DNA of 64,000 bases from Belnapia rosea. Lineage in GTDB: Bacteria > Pseudomonadota > Alphaproteobacteria > Acetobacterales > Acetobacteraceae. Shown in pieces: positions 8,148 to 15,601 of the stretch. The DNA lies in assembly GCF_900101615.1 (NCBI RefSeq), contig NZ_FMZX01000002.1, positions 310,001 to 374,000 of the forward strand. Direction: 5' to 3'. The translations under genes and the position numbers were made by a program. The notes under the pieces are model-generated. The model searched no databases, was not told where the DNA came from, and was given only the letters and a program-made list of their open reading frames with translations. How positions within the stretch are numbered: position 1 is the stretch's first letter; each line of letters begins with the position of its first letter.

Positions 8148-9274
8148 CAGGCGTGCTCCGGGCTGTCGCCAAGCGGCGAGGATGGGGGTGGCGAAGGGGC
8201 GGGCGGCTCGGCCTCGTGCAGGCGCGCGGCGGCGGCGCGCCAGATGTCCTGGCGCCAGGGGGCGAGGGCGGCGCTGTCGCTGACCGCGGCCGGGACATGG
8301 CCCCAGCGGCGCATCTGACGGAGGAACCAGGCGGCCTGCTCGCGGCGTGGCAGGGTGGCGTTGTGGAAGCGCAGCGGCGCGTCGAGCGGCAGGCCCTCGG
8401 CCATGCCCTCGAAGGCGGCGGCGATCTCGGCGCGGTCGAGGCGCGGGAAGGCGCGGCGACGGAGGATGTTCACCGCCTCGGCCTGGTTCGCCGGCTCGTC
8501 CAGCCAGCGGGCGGCGGCGATGACGGCGGCGGTGCAGGCGGTGGCGCTCTCCGGGTCCCGCGTCGCGTAATCGGCGGCGAAGGCGAGGACCTTCTCCGGG
8601 TGGTTCGGCCAGATATCGCCGGTGGAGAGGGCGATGCGCCCGGCGCCGAGGGCGGCGGCATGGCTGCCCCAGGGCTCGCCGGCGCAGAAGCCGTCGATGG
8701 CGCCATCGGCCAGGCGCTGGGCGACCATGGGTGGCGGCACCACGGTGAGGCGAAGGTCGCGGTCCGGGTCGAGCCCGCCCTCGGCCAGCCAGTGGCGCAG
8801 CAGGTAATTGTGCGAGGAGAAGGGGAAGACGACGGCCAGCGTCAGCGGACGGCGGCCCTGCGCGGCGCGGCGGCGGACGAGGGCGGCGAAGCTGGCGGCG
8901 CCGAGCGGGCGGGCAAGGCGGCCGAGCTCCTGCACCAGGGCATTGGAGATGGTGATGGTATTGCCATTGGCGCCGAGGCCGGCGGCGACCGTGACCTGCG
9001 CCTTCACCCCCGTGAGGCCGGCGGCGAGGGCGATCGGCATCGGGCCCAGCATATGCGCGGCGTCAAGGGCGCCGAAGGCGAGCTTGTCGCGCAGGGCGGC
9101 CCAGGAGGGCTCGGCGGTCAGCGCGACCCGCAGCCCGACGGCATCGAACAGGCCAAGCTCCTGCGCCACCAGCAGCGGGGCTGCATCCGTCAGCGGCACG
9201 AAGCCGAGGCGGAGGGTGCGCAGCACGGGGCGGCGGAGCGTCGGGCGGGGAGGAGCGTCGGTATCGAGTGGCAA
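8147..9274 (-). CDS. nasS: NasS-type cytoplasmic nitrate sensor
   Basis: This 375-residue NrtA/CmpA-family protein has no signal peptide, as expected for NasS, which binds nitrate in the cytoplasm and holds NasT until nitrate arrives. Visible family segments are LGFVPLTDAAPLLVAQELG and FCAGEPWGSHA. The start is a TTG at 9274, supported by a GGAGGA ribosome-binding site at 9283-9288 with 8 bp spacing and no better ATG nearby. It is the first gene of the large nas/nrt operon and follows nasT after a structured leader. The NasS role is inferred from missing export signal plus the adjacent ANTAR gene. Confidence 0.85.
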   Translation of the reverse strand: MPLDTDAPPRPTLRRPVLRTLRLGFVPLTDAAPLLVAQELGLFDAVGLRVALTAEPSWAALRDKLAFGALDAAHMLGPMPIALAAGLTGVKAQVTVAAGLGANGNTITISNALVQELGRLARPLGAASFAALVRRRAAQGRRPLTLAVVFPFSSHNYLLRHWLAEGGLDPDRDLRLTVVPPPMVAQRLADGAIDGFCAGEPWGSHAAALGAGRIALSTGDIWPNHPEKVLAFAADYATRDPESATACTAAVIAAARWLDEPANQAEAVNILRRRAFPRLDRAEIAAAFEGMAEGLPLDAPLRFHNATLPRREQAAWFLRQMRRWGHVPAAVSDSAALAPWRQDIWRAAAARLHEAEPPAPSPPPSSPLGDSPEHA

Positions 9275-9386
9275 CAGGGCGGTCCTCCGGCCTGGAATGG
9301 CCAGATGCGGACCGCCGTTGGACCGCTGGTGGACAGGGCGAGTGGCCCGAGGGGCCGGTGCGATGCACGCCGTTGCGCATCACCTC
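9275..9386 (-). promoter_or_regulatory. Candidate NasT (ANTAR) target leader RNA of the nas operon
   Basis: On the minus strand two hairpins carry the identical hexaloop AACGGC. Hairpin A spans 9362-9381 (stem GATGCGC/GTGCATC with one G-U pair). Hairpin C spans 9307-9326 (stem GCGGTCC/GGTCCGC with one U-U mismatch). ANTAR proteins are known to recognise paired hairpins with hexaloops having A at position 1 and G at 4, which both loops fit. A third, GC-only hairpin (GGCCC-CTC-GGGCC, 9344-9356) lies between. The 3' side of hairpin C can instead pair with 9278-9285, covering the nasS ribosome-binding site. The spacing between A and C (35 nt) is longer than usual. Confidence 0.7.
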
Positions 9387-9396
9387 GCTACTGCAA

Positions 9397-9413
9397 TGCA
9401 GCAGAACCGCCAG
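9397..9413 (-). promoter_or_regulatory. Candidate sigma-54 promoter for the nas operon
   Basis: The minus strand reads CTGGCGGTTCTGCTGCA. It keeps the invariant GG and GC dinucleotides with exactly 10 bp between them, as in YTGGCACGRNNNTTGCW, but the AC and one T of the consensus are missing. A start near 9386 would place ANTAR hairpin A at the very 5' end of the transcript. Sigma-54/NtrC control of nas genes is common, which supports but does not prove this. Confidence 0.42.
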
Positions 9414-9481
9414 GAGGGGGTCAAGAGAATTGCGCGGGGTTTGGGCAGATAATTGAGTAAGCCGGTATGAAGGTTATTAGG

Positions 9482-9496
9482 TAGGCATTATGCCTA
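9482..9496. repeat. Short palindrome over the nasT stop codon
   Basis: Arms TAGGCAT and ATGCCTA flank a single base. The palindrome overlaps the TAG stop of nasT and lies in an AT-rich stretch (about 9430-9500) unlike the surrounding GC-rich DNA. It may be a protein-binding site or a weak hairpin at the nasT mRNA end; its role is unknown. Confidence 0.4.
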
Positions 9497-10057
9497 ATTT
9501 TTGTCCAGAACCAGGCCGGCCATGGCGGCGATCCGCAGGCCCCTGTCCATCGCCATCCGGCGCAGGCGCTTATAGGCCTCGGGCTCGGTCAGGCGGTGGC
9601 GTTGCATCAGCAGGGCCTTGGCGCGGTCGACCAGCTTGCGGTCCTCGAGGCCCTGGCGCGCCTCGGCCAGTTCCTCGCGCAGCGCCTGATGGGCACGGAA
9701 GCGGCGGATGGCGACCTCGATCACCGGCCGCACCCGGGCCGGGGCCATGCCTTCGACCACATAGGCGGAGACGCCGGCGGCGAGCGCGGCCTCGATCTGC
9801 TCAGGCTCCGCCTTCTCGGTGAAGAGGACGACGGGGCGTGGCTCGTCACGATGGAGGGCGCGCATGCCCTCCAGCTCGTCGCGGGACGGGTCGTCGAGGC
9901 CGCAGACGATCACCTCGGCGCCGGTGTCGCGGACATGGCGCGTCAGCTCCTCGGTGCCGGCGGCGATGGCGACGACGGTGCAGCCGGTGGCCGCCAGCCC
10001 GGCCTCCACCTCGGCCGCGCGGTCCGGGTCACTGTCCACAAGCAAGACGCGCAGCAC
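9494..10057 (-). CDS. nasT: NasT-type response regulator with ANTAR RNA-binding domain
   Basis: The 187-residue protein has an N-terminal receiver-like domain (VLRVLLVDSDPDRA onward) and a C-terminal three-helix ANTAR domain (DRAKALLMQRHRLTEPEAYKR). NasT proteins bind leader RNA and relieve termination when nitrate-bound NasS releases them. The likely start is the GTG at 10057, preceded by AGGAG with 5 bp spacing; the frame stays open upstream but reads as shadow of the divergent monooxygenase. It is followed after 219 bp by nasS. Confidence 0.88.
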   Translation of the reverse strand: MLRVLLVDSDPDRAAEVEAGLAATGCTVVAIAAGTEELTRHVRDTGAEVIVCGLDDPSRDELEGMRALHRDEPRPVVLFTEKAEPEQIEAALAAGVSAYVVEGMAPARVRPVIEVAIRRFRAHQALREELAEARQGLEDRKLVDRAKALLMQRHRLTEPEAYKRLRRMAMDRGLRIAAMAGLVLDKN

Positions 10058-10214
10058 TCGGGCTCCTGGCTCGATCCGGTCCGGGGCCGCGGGGACGGGA
10101 ATGCGTTGCGCGGCCGCGATTGCCCAAGCATGGATCGTGCCGCGAGACGAGCGGGTGGCGCTTGACCTGCCCGTCGGGCCGCCCAGTATCGCGGCAGGGC
10201 GGGGGAGAGGCGCC

Positions 10215-11465
10215 ATGGAGGGCATCCTGGTCATCGGCGGCGGCATCGGCGGGCTGACGCTGGCGCTCTGCCTGCACCGGAACGGCATCCCCTGCCGGGT
10301 GGTGGAAGCGGTGGCGGAGGTGAAGCCGCTCGGCGTCGGGGTGAACATCCTGCCGCATGCGGCGGCGGAGCTGGCGCGGCTCGGCCTGCAGGAGGCGCTG
10401 CTGCGGCATGGCGTGCAGACGGATGAGGTGAATTTCTTCAACCGCTTCGGCCAGCTCATCCACCGCGAGCCGCTCGGCCGTGCCGCGGGCCATGACCATC
10501 CGCAGATGTCGATCCACCGCGCCGACCTGCATGCGGTGCTGCTGGCGGCGGTGCGGGAGCGGCTGGGCGAGGGGGCGGTGCTGTTCGGCCATCGCCTGAT
10601 GCGGGCCGAACAGGATGAGGATGGGGTGACGCTGCACTTCACCCCGGGCGCCGGCGGGGCGACGCCGGGGCCGCTGCGCGGCACCGCGGCGATCGGGGCG
10701 GATGGCATCCATTCGGTGCTGCGGCGGCAATTCTACCCGCAGGAAGGCGACCCGAGATACACCGGCACCACCATGTGGCGGGGCGTCTCGCGCTGGCCGC
10801 CCATCCTGACCGGGGCCAGCATGACGCGGGCGGGCTGGCTGAAGACCGGCAAGATGGTGATCTACCCGATCCGCCGCGACCTGGATGCGGAGGGGCGGCA
10901 GCCCATCAACTGGGTCTTCGAGGTGGAGGCCGGGAATCACCGCCTGCGCCGCGACTGGAACCGGCCCGGCGACATCGAGGATGTCATCCCCCATGTGCGG
11001 GACTGGGTCTTCGACTGGCTGGACCTTCCCGCCATGCTGCGCGCCTCCGAGGTGGTGCTGGAATTCCCGATGGTGGACCAGGACCCGCTGCCGCGCTGGA
11101 GCTTCGGGCGGCTGAGCCTGCTCGGCGATGCGGCGCATCCGATGGTGCCGCGCGGCTCGAACGGGGCGGGGCAGTCGATCCTCGACGCGCGCTGCCTAGC
11201 GGATAAGCTTGTCCGGCATGCGGATGACCCCGAATCGGCGCTGAAGGCCTATGAGGCCGAGCGCCTGCCGGCGACCACACAGGTGATGCTGGCCAACCGG
11301 AAGGCATTGCCGGACGCCATCCTCGGCGAGGTCTTCACCCGCACCGGCGACCGTCCCTTCGCGCGCATCGAGGATGTGATGACGCGGGAGGAGATGCTGG
11401 CCATCACCGGCGGCGACAAGCGCGTCGCCGGCTACGATCCCGAAACCCTCAAGGCACGGGCCTGA
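10215..11465 (+). CDS. FAD-dependent aromatic-ring monooxygenase
   Basis: This 416-residue group A flavoprotein hydroxylase resembles salicylate and 6-hydroxynicotinate monooxygenases. It has the FAD Rossmann motif GGGIGGLTLALCL at the N-terminus, a DG-type motif GADGIHSVL and the GD motif LGDAAHPMVP around residue 305. The expected reaction is NAD(P)H- and O2-dependent hydroxylation of an aromatic or heteroaromatic acid; the substrate is not evident. It is the first gene of a plus-strand operon, with an amidohydrolase starting 5 bp later. It is transcribed divergently from nasT across 157 bp. Confidence 0.82.
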   Translation: MEGILVIGGGIGGLTLALCLHRNGIPCRVVEAVAEVKPLGVGVNILPHAAAELARLGLQEALLRHGVQTDEVNFFNRFGQLIHREPLGRAAGHDHPQMSIHRADLHAVLLAAVRERLGEGAVLFGHRLMRAEQDEDGVTLHFTPGAGGATPGPLRGTAAIGADGIHSVLRRQFYPQEGDPRYTGTTMWRGVSRWPPILTGASMTRAGWLKTGKMVIYPIRRDLDAEGRQPINWVFEVEAGNHRLRRDWNRPGDIEDVIPHVRDWVFDWLDLPAMLRASEVVLEFPMVDQDPLPRWSFGRLSLLGDAAHPMVPRGSNGAGQSILDARCLADKLVRHADDPESALKAYEAERLPATTQVMLANRKALPDAILGEVFTRTGDRPFARIEDVMTREEMLAITGGDKRVAGYDPETLKARA

Positions 11466-11470
11466 TTATC

Positions 11471-12898
11471 ATGGACAATACCGAGCAGATCTGGCGGCTG
11501 ATCGATGCCAGGAAGGGCGGCTTCGAGGCGCTCTCCGACCGCGTCTGGGGCATGCCGGAACTCGCCTATACCGAGACACGGTCCTGCGCCGAGCATACGG
11601 CGATGCTGCGGGAGCAGGGCTTCCGGGTGACGGAGAAGGTGGCCGGCATCCCGACCGCCGTGATGGGCGAGGCGGGCGAGGGCGGGCCGGTCATCGCCAT
11701 CCTCGGCGAGTATGACGCGCTGCCGGGGCTGAGCCAGGAGGCCGGCGTCGCCGAGCCGCGGCCGTTGCCGGGGCCGGGCTTCGGCCATGGCTGCGGGCAT
11801 AACCTTCTCGGCTCCGCCTCGCTGCTGGCGGCGACGGCGGTGAAGGAGTGGCTGGCGGCGAACAACCTCCCCGGGCGGGTGCGCTACTATGGCTGCCCGG
11901 CCGAGGAGGGCGGGGCGGCCAAGGGCTTCATGGTCCGCGACGGCGCCTTCAAGGATGTGGATGTCGCCATCTCCTGGCACCCGGCGGCCTTCGCCGCGGT
12001 GCAGGAGGCGGTGAGCCTCGCCAATACGCGGATCGACTTCTCCTTCGTCGGGCGGGCGAGCCATGCCGCCGCGGCGCCGCATCTCGGGCGCAGCGCGCTC
12101 GATGCGGTGGAGCTGATGAATGTCGGCGTCAACTACATGCGCGAGCACATGCCGAGCGATGCGCGCATCCACTACGCCTATCTCGATGCCGGTGGCGTCG
12201 CGCCGAACGTCGTCCAGCCGACGGCCAAGGTGCGCTACCTCATCCGCGCGCGGGACCTGGTGGAGCTGCGGCGGCTGATCGAGCGGGTGCGGAAGGTCGC
12301 CGATGGCGCGGCGCTGATGACGGAGACCAAGGTCTCGTCCAAGGTGGTCTCCGGCGTCTCCAACCTGATGGGCAACGGGCCGCTCGAGCGGGCGATGCAG
12401 AACAACCTCGACCGGCTCGGGCCGCCGCCCTTCGACGACCTCGACCGGGCGCGGGCCGCGGAGTTCCAGGCGACGCTGACCGAGGAGGACATCGCCGCCT
12501 CCTGGCGGCGGATCGGCCTGCCGATGCGCAAGGGCGTCTCGCTCTGCGACGTCGTCGTGCCGCTCGAGGTGCGCGGGGCGCCGATGATGGGCTCGACCGA
12601 TGTGGGCGACGTCTCCTGGGTGGTGCCGACGGTGCAGGCGCGGGGCTCGACCTATGCGATCGGCACGCCGGGGCATTCCTGGCAGCTGACGGCGCAGGGC
12701 AAGCTGCCGGCGGCGCATAAGGGCATGGTGCATGTGGCGAAGGTGATGGCCGGCACGGCGGTCGACTGCCTGCGTGACCCGGCGCTGATCGCGGCGGCCA
12801 AGGCCGATCTCGCGGCGCGGACTTCGGCCAATCCCTATGAGCCGGTGCTCTCGCCCGATGTGCAGCCGCCTTTCGACATGTCCGTGACGGCGGCCTGA
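11471..12898 (+). CDS. M20 family amidohydrolase, AbgB-like
   Basis: This 475-residue zinc peptidase/amidohydrolase resembles the AbgB branch, which cleaves p-aminobenzoyl-glutamate and related amides. Metal- and catalysis-related segments visible are EYDALPG, GHGCGHNLLG (conserved His), PAEEGGAAKG (catalytic Glu) and SWHPAA. The dimerisation domain begins near residue 190 (RASHAAAAPHLGR). It lies between the monooxygenase and an aldolase-family gene with very short gaps, suggesting that all three act on one nitrogenous aromatic or amide substrate. The true substrate is unknown. Confidence 0.83.
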   Translation: MDNTEQIWRLIDARKGGFEALSDRVWGMPELAYTETRSCAEHTAMLREQGFRVTEKVAGIPTAVMGEAGEGGPVIAILGEYDALPGLSQEAGVAEPRPLPGPGFGHGCGHNLLGSASLLAATAVKEWLAANNLPGRVRYYGCPAEEGGAAKGFMVRDGAFKDVDVAISWHPAAFAAVQEAVSLANTRIDFSFVGRASHAAAAPHLGRSALDAVELMNVGVNYMREHMPSDARIHYAYLDAGGVAPNVVQPTAKVRYLIRARDLVELRRLIERVRKVADGAALMTETKVSSKVVSGVSNLMGNGPLERAMQNNLDRLGPPPFDDLDRARAAEFQATLTEEDIAASWRRIGLPMRKGVSLCDVVVPLEVRGAPMMGSTDVGDVSWVVPTVQARGSTYAIGTPGHSWQLTAQGKLPAAHKGMVHVAKVMAGTAVDCLRDPALIAAAKADLAARTSANPYEPVLSPDVQPPFDMSVTAA

Positions 12899-12900
12899 CC

Positions 12901-13827
12901 ATGCAGCTCGACATGAACGCCCGGGGCGTCTTCGTCATCGCGCCGACGCCCTTCGCGCCGGATGGCGCGCTCGACCTCGCCAGCACCGACCGGATGGTGG
13001 AGGCCTATCTGGCCGCCGGCGCCAGCGGCCTCACCATCCTCGGCATCATGGGGGAGGCGCCGAAGCTGGATGCGGCCGAGGCGGTGGAGTTCACCGCCTG
13101 CGTATTGCGCCGCGTCGGTGGCCGCGTGCCGGTGGTGGTCGGCGTCTCCTCGCCCGGCTTCGCCAGCATGCGGGCGCTGGCGCGCAGCGCCATGGAGGCC
13201 GGGGCGGCGGGGGTGATGATCGCGCCGACGCCGGGGCTCCGGGGCGACGAGGCCGTGGTCTCCTACATCGCCCAGGCTGCGGTGGCGGTGGGCGACGCGC
13301 CCTATGTGCTGCAGGACTATCCGCAGGCGAACGGCATCTTCATGTCCGTCGAGATGATCCGGCGGATGGCCGAGGACCCGCGCCTCGTCATGCTGAAGGC
13401 GGAGGACTGGCCCGGGCTCGACAAGATCACCGCGCTGCGGCGGCTCTCGGAGGAGGGGCGGATGCGGCGGATCAGCATCCTCGGCGGGCTCGGCGGGCAA
13501 TTCCTGCCCGAGGAGCTGGCACGCGGGGCGGATGGCATCATGACCGGCTATGGGGTGCCGGAGATGCTGGTGCGGGTCTGCGAGCTGATGGCGAAGGGGG
13601 AGCGCGAGGCGGCGCAGGACCTCTTCGACCTGCATCTGCCGCTGATCCGCACGGAGCTGCAGCCGGGGCTCGGCCTCGCCGTCAGGAAATACGTGCTGAT
13701 GCGGCGGGGCATCATCGCTTCCGACGCGCTGCGGGCGCCGGGGCCGAAGCTTTCGGCCGAGACGCGGGCGGAGGTGGACTACCTGCTCGGGCGGCTGGCG
13801 GCGCGGGACCCGGCCGTCACTCTGTGA
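12901..13827 (+). CDS. Dihydrodipicolinate synthase/N-acetylneuraminate lyase family protein
   Basis: This 308-residue class I aldolase-type TIM barrel has the likely Schiff-base lysine at Lys166 (MLKAEDW) and catalytic tyrosine at Tyr140 (LQDYPQ). The substrate-carboxylate loop is GIMGEAPKL. The DHDPS family includes lysine-biosynthetic DapA, but this copy follows a monooxygenase and an amidohydrolase at 2 bp spacing. A catabolic retro-aldol or hydratase role is therefore more likely than lysine synthesis. Its last 11 bp overlap the convergent SRAP gene. Confidence 0.82.
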   Translation: MQLDMNARGVFVIAPTPFAPDGALDLASTDRMVEAYLAAGASGLTILGIMGEAPKLDAAEAVEFTACVLRRVGGRVPVVVGVSSPGFASMRALARSAMEAGAAGVMIAPTPGLRGDEAVVSYIAQAAVAVGDAPYVLQDYPQANGIFMSVEMIRRMAEDPRLVMLKAEDWPGLDKITALRRLSEEGRMRRISILGGLGGQFLPEELARGADGIMTGYGVPEMLVRVCELMAKGEREAAQDLFDLHLPLIRTELQPGLGLAVRKYVLMRRGIIASDALRAPGPKLSAETRAEVDYLLGRLAARDPAVTL

Positions 13828-14542
13828 AGGCGGGCGGCGGGTCGTCGAGGCCCGCCGGGGGGATGGCGAAGGGGTCGCGGGCCAGCAGGCCCGCGTCGTT
13901 CTCCGCCACCTTGTTGACGCGGCTGGAGACGGGCCAGGCGAGGACGCCCTCGGCCGGCCAGGGCTTGAGGAGCGCGAGCAGCGCCTCCGGCTCGGCCGGC
14001 TCCTCGCCGAGCCAGGCGGGCCAGGCCTCGCGCGGCAGGATCATCGGCATGCGGTGGTGCAGGGCCGAGAGCTTCTCGTTCGCCTCGCCGGTGACGATGG
14101 TGCAGGTGCGGAGGATGCTGCCGTCCGGCGCGCGCCAGCCCTCCCAGAGGCCGGCCAGCGCCATCGGCTCGCCGCCCGCGAGGGCGATGGCGAAGGCCTG
14201 CTTCGCGCGGCCCTCGGTGCGCCATTCGTAGAAGCCGTCGGCGGTGACGAGGCAGCGGCGCCGGCGGAAGGCCTCGCGGAAGGAGGGCTTCTCCGTGATG
14301 CCCTCGGAGCGGGCATTGATCATCTTGCTGCCGACCGAGGGGTCGCTCGCCCAGCGGGGGACGAGGCCCCAGCGCAGCGGGTCGAGATGGCGGGCGCCGG
14401 TCTCGGGATGGCGGCGGACCACCAGCGCCTCCTGGGTCGGGGCGCGGTTCCAGCTCGGCGGCGTGTTGGGGAGGGGGTTCACCGTCTCGAAGTAGCGCGC
14501 GACATAGGCGGGGCCGCGCTGCTGGAAGTATCGTCCGCACAT
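13817..14542 (-). CDS. SRAP domain protein (YedK/HMCES family)
   Basis: This 241-residue protein has the full SRAP signature. Cys2 (MCGRYF) becomes N-terminal after Met removal and forms a DNA-protein crosslink with abasic sites in single-stranded DNA. Asn76 (INARSE), Glu96 (DGFYEW) and the His in LHHRMPMIL are the other active-site residues. It is a single-gene unit, convergent with the aldolase gene and divergent from the GST gene. Confidence 0.93.
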   Translation of the reverse strand: MCGRYFQQRGPAYVARYFETVNPLPNTPPSWNRAPTQEALVVRRHPETGARHLDPLRWGLVPRWASDPSVGSKMINARSEGITEKPSFREAFRRRRCLVTADGFYEWRTEGRAKQAFAIALAGGEPMALAGLWEGWRAPDGSILRTCTIVTGEANEKLSALHHRMPMILPREAWPAWLGEEPAEPEALLALLKPWPAEGVLAWPVSSRVNKVAENDAGLLARDPFAIPPAGLDDPPPAFTE

Positions 14543-14575
14543 CGGGGCATCCTACAGCAGGGCAAGGGGAACGCG

Positions 14576-15211
14576 ATGGCGGAACTGGAGATCATCGGCG
14601 TGGCGCGCAGCAACTACGTCTGGACCTGCCGCATCGCCTGCGCCGAGAAGGGGGTGGAGTACCGGCTGACCCGCGGCTTCCCCAACACGCCGGAGATGCG
14701 GGCGCTGCATCCCTTCGGCAAGATCCCGGCGATGCGGCATGGCGGGCTGCTGCTCTGCGAGAGCAAGGCGATCTGCACCTATGTCGACCGCGCCTTCCCC
14801 GGGCCAAGGCTGATTCCGGAGGAGCCGGCCGCGGCGGCGCTGGTCGAGCAATGGGTCTCGCTGGTGAACACGGCGATCGACCCGCTCTGCATGCGCCGCT
14901 ACCTCTATGCGCATGTCTTCCCCGGCACGCCGGACGGGGCGCCGGATGGTGCGGCGATCGCGGCGGCGCTGCCGGCGCTGGGGGAGCAACTGGACCTCCT
15001 CGACCGCAGCGTGGCGCCGACCGGGCATCTGGCGGGCGATGGCTTCACCCTCGCCGATGCCTTCCTGGTGCCGATCCTCTACTACATCGCCCGGCTGCCG
15101 GAGGCCGGGCGGATCATGGCCGGGCTGCCGGCCCTCACCGGCTATCTGCGGCGGCACCTGGCGCGGCCGAGCGTGGCGGCGACCGAGCCGCCGCCGCCGA
15201 AGCCGCGATAG
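14576..15211 (+). CDS. Glutathione S-transferase family protein
   Basis: The 211 residues form a thioredoxin-like N-terminal domain (residues 1-75, with the glutathione-binding LLCESKAICTYVD segment) and an all-helical C-terminal domain (FTLADAFLVPILYYI). The role in conjugation, isomerisation or peroxide detoxification cannot be told from sequence. It starts 33 bp from the divergent SRAP start. The C-terminal tail is Pro/Lys-rich. Confidence 0.85.
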   Translation: MAELEIIGVARSNYVWTCRIACAEKGVEYRLTRGFPNTPEMRALHPFGKIPAMRHGGLLLCESKAICTYVDRAFPGPRLIPEEPAAAALVEQWVSLVNTAIDPLCMRRYLYAHVFPGTPDGAPDGAAIAAALPALGEQLDLLDRSVAPTGHLAGDGFTLADAFLVPILYYIARLPEAGRIMAGLPALTGYLRRHLARPSVAATEPPPPKPR

Positions 15212-15214
15212 GGG

Positions 15215-15430
15215 CTACACCTCCCACCAGAGTTTCCGCGCCTCCCGATGGGCATCATGCGGCCCGATGCCGATGTCGCGCAGCATGCGCGGCTCCATCT
15301 CGGCGAGGTACTGCCGCTCGCGGCGCCGGGCCAGGCCGAGCCGCAGCCAAGCCATGGCGCGGACGCGCAGCGGGCGCCGGGTGAGGCTGGCGGGAAGGGC
15401 GAGGGCGGGCGTACGAAGGACGGACTGCAT
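15215..15430 (-). CDS. DUF1127 small protein
   Basis: This 71-residue basic protein ends in the DUF1127 core: MLRDIGIGPHDAHREARKLWWE. Small Arg-rich DUF1127 proteins are common in alphaproteobacteria and some affect RNA turnover or phosphate and carbon metabolism; what this one does is unknown. The start MQSVLRT at 15430 was chosen because no conserved sequence lies upstream. It ends 3 bp after the convergent GST stop. Confidence 0.75.
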   Translation of the reverse strand: MQSVLRTPALALPASLTRRPLRVRAMAWLRLGLARRRERQYLAEMEPRMLRDIGIGPHDAHREARKLWWEV

Positions 15431-15513
15431 GGCTCCATTCTCCCGGTTGGGACGCAGGAGGATGCATCCTGGCCCGGGCGCGGTCCCGGAACGGCCGGCC
15501 CTCCCGGTGGCAA

Positions 15514-15540
15514 ACTGTACTGGCCGGCGAGCGGCACAGT
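15514..15540. promoter_or_regulatory. Candidate operator in the DUF1127-MocR gap
   Basis: An inverted repeat ACTGT-N17-ACAGT is the most AT-containing patch of the 171-bp divergent gap, 62 bp before the regulator start. MocR-type regulators often bind next to their own gene, so this is a plausible site. The assignment is weak. Confidence 0.3.
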
Positions 15541-15601
15541 GTGGCGGCCGTTCGGTGCGGTGTCGCTTGCGGGGCGGGGGCGGAGGCCGCAGGCTGGCAC
15601 C

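Noticed and set aside
5844-8318. 824-codon plus-strand open frame
   Set aside because: Antisense to nrtD, nrtB and nrtA. Long antisense frames are expected from the extreme third-position GC bias; composition is repetitive and no domain is visible.
9482-9501. Palindrome followed by TTTTT on the plus strand, as a terminator
   Set aside because: No plus-strand gene ends here; nasT and nasS are both on the minus strand. Kept only as a palindrome.
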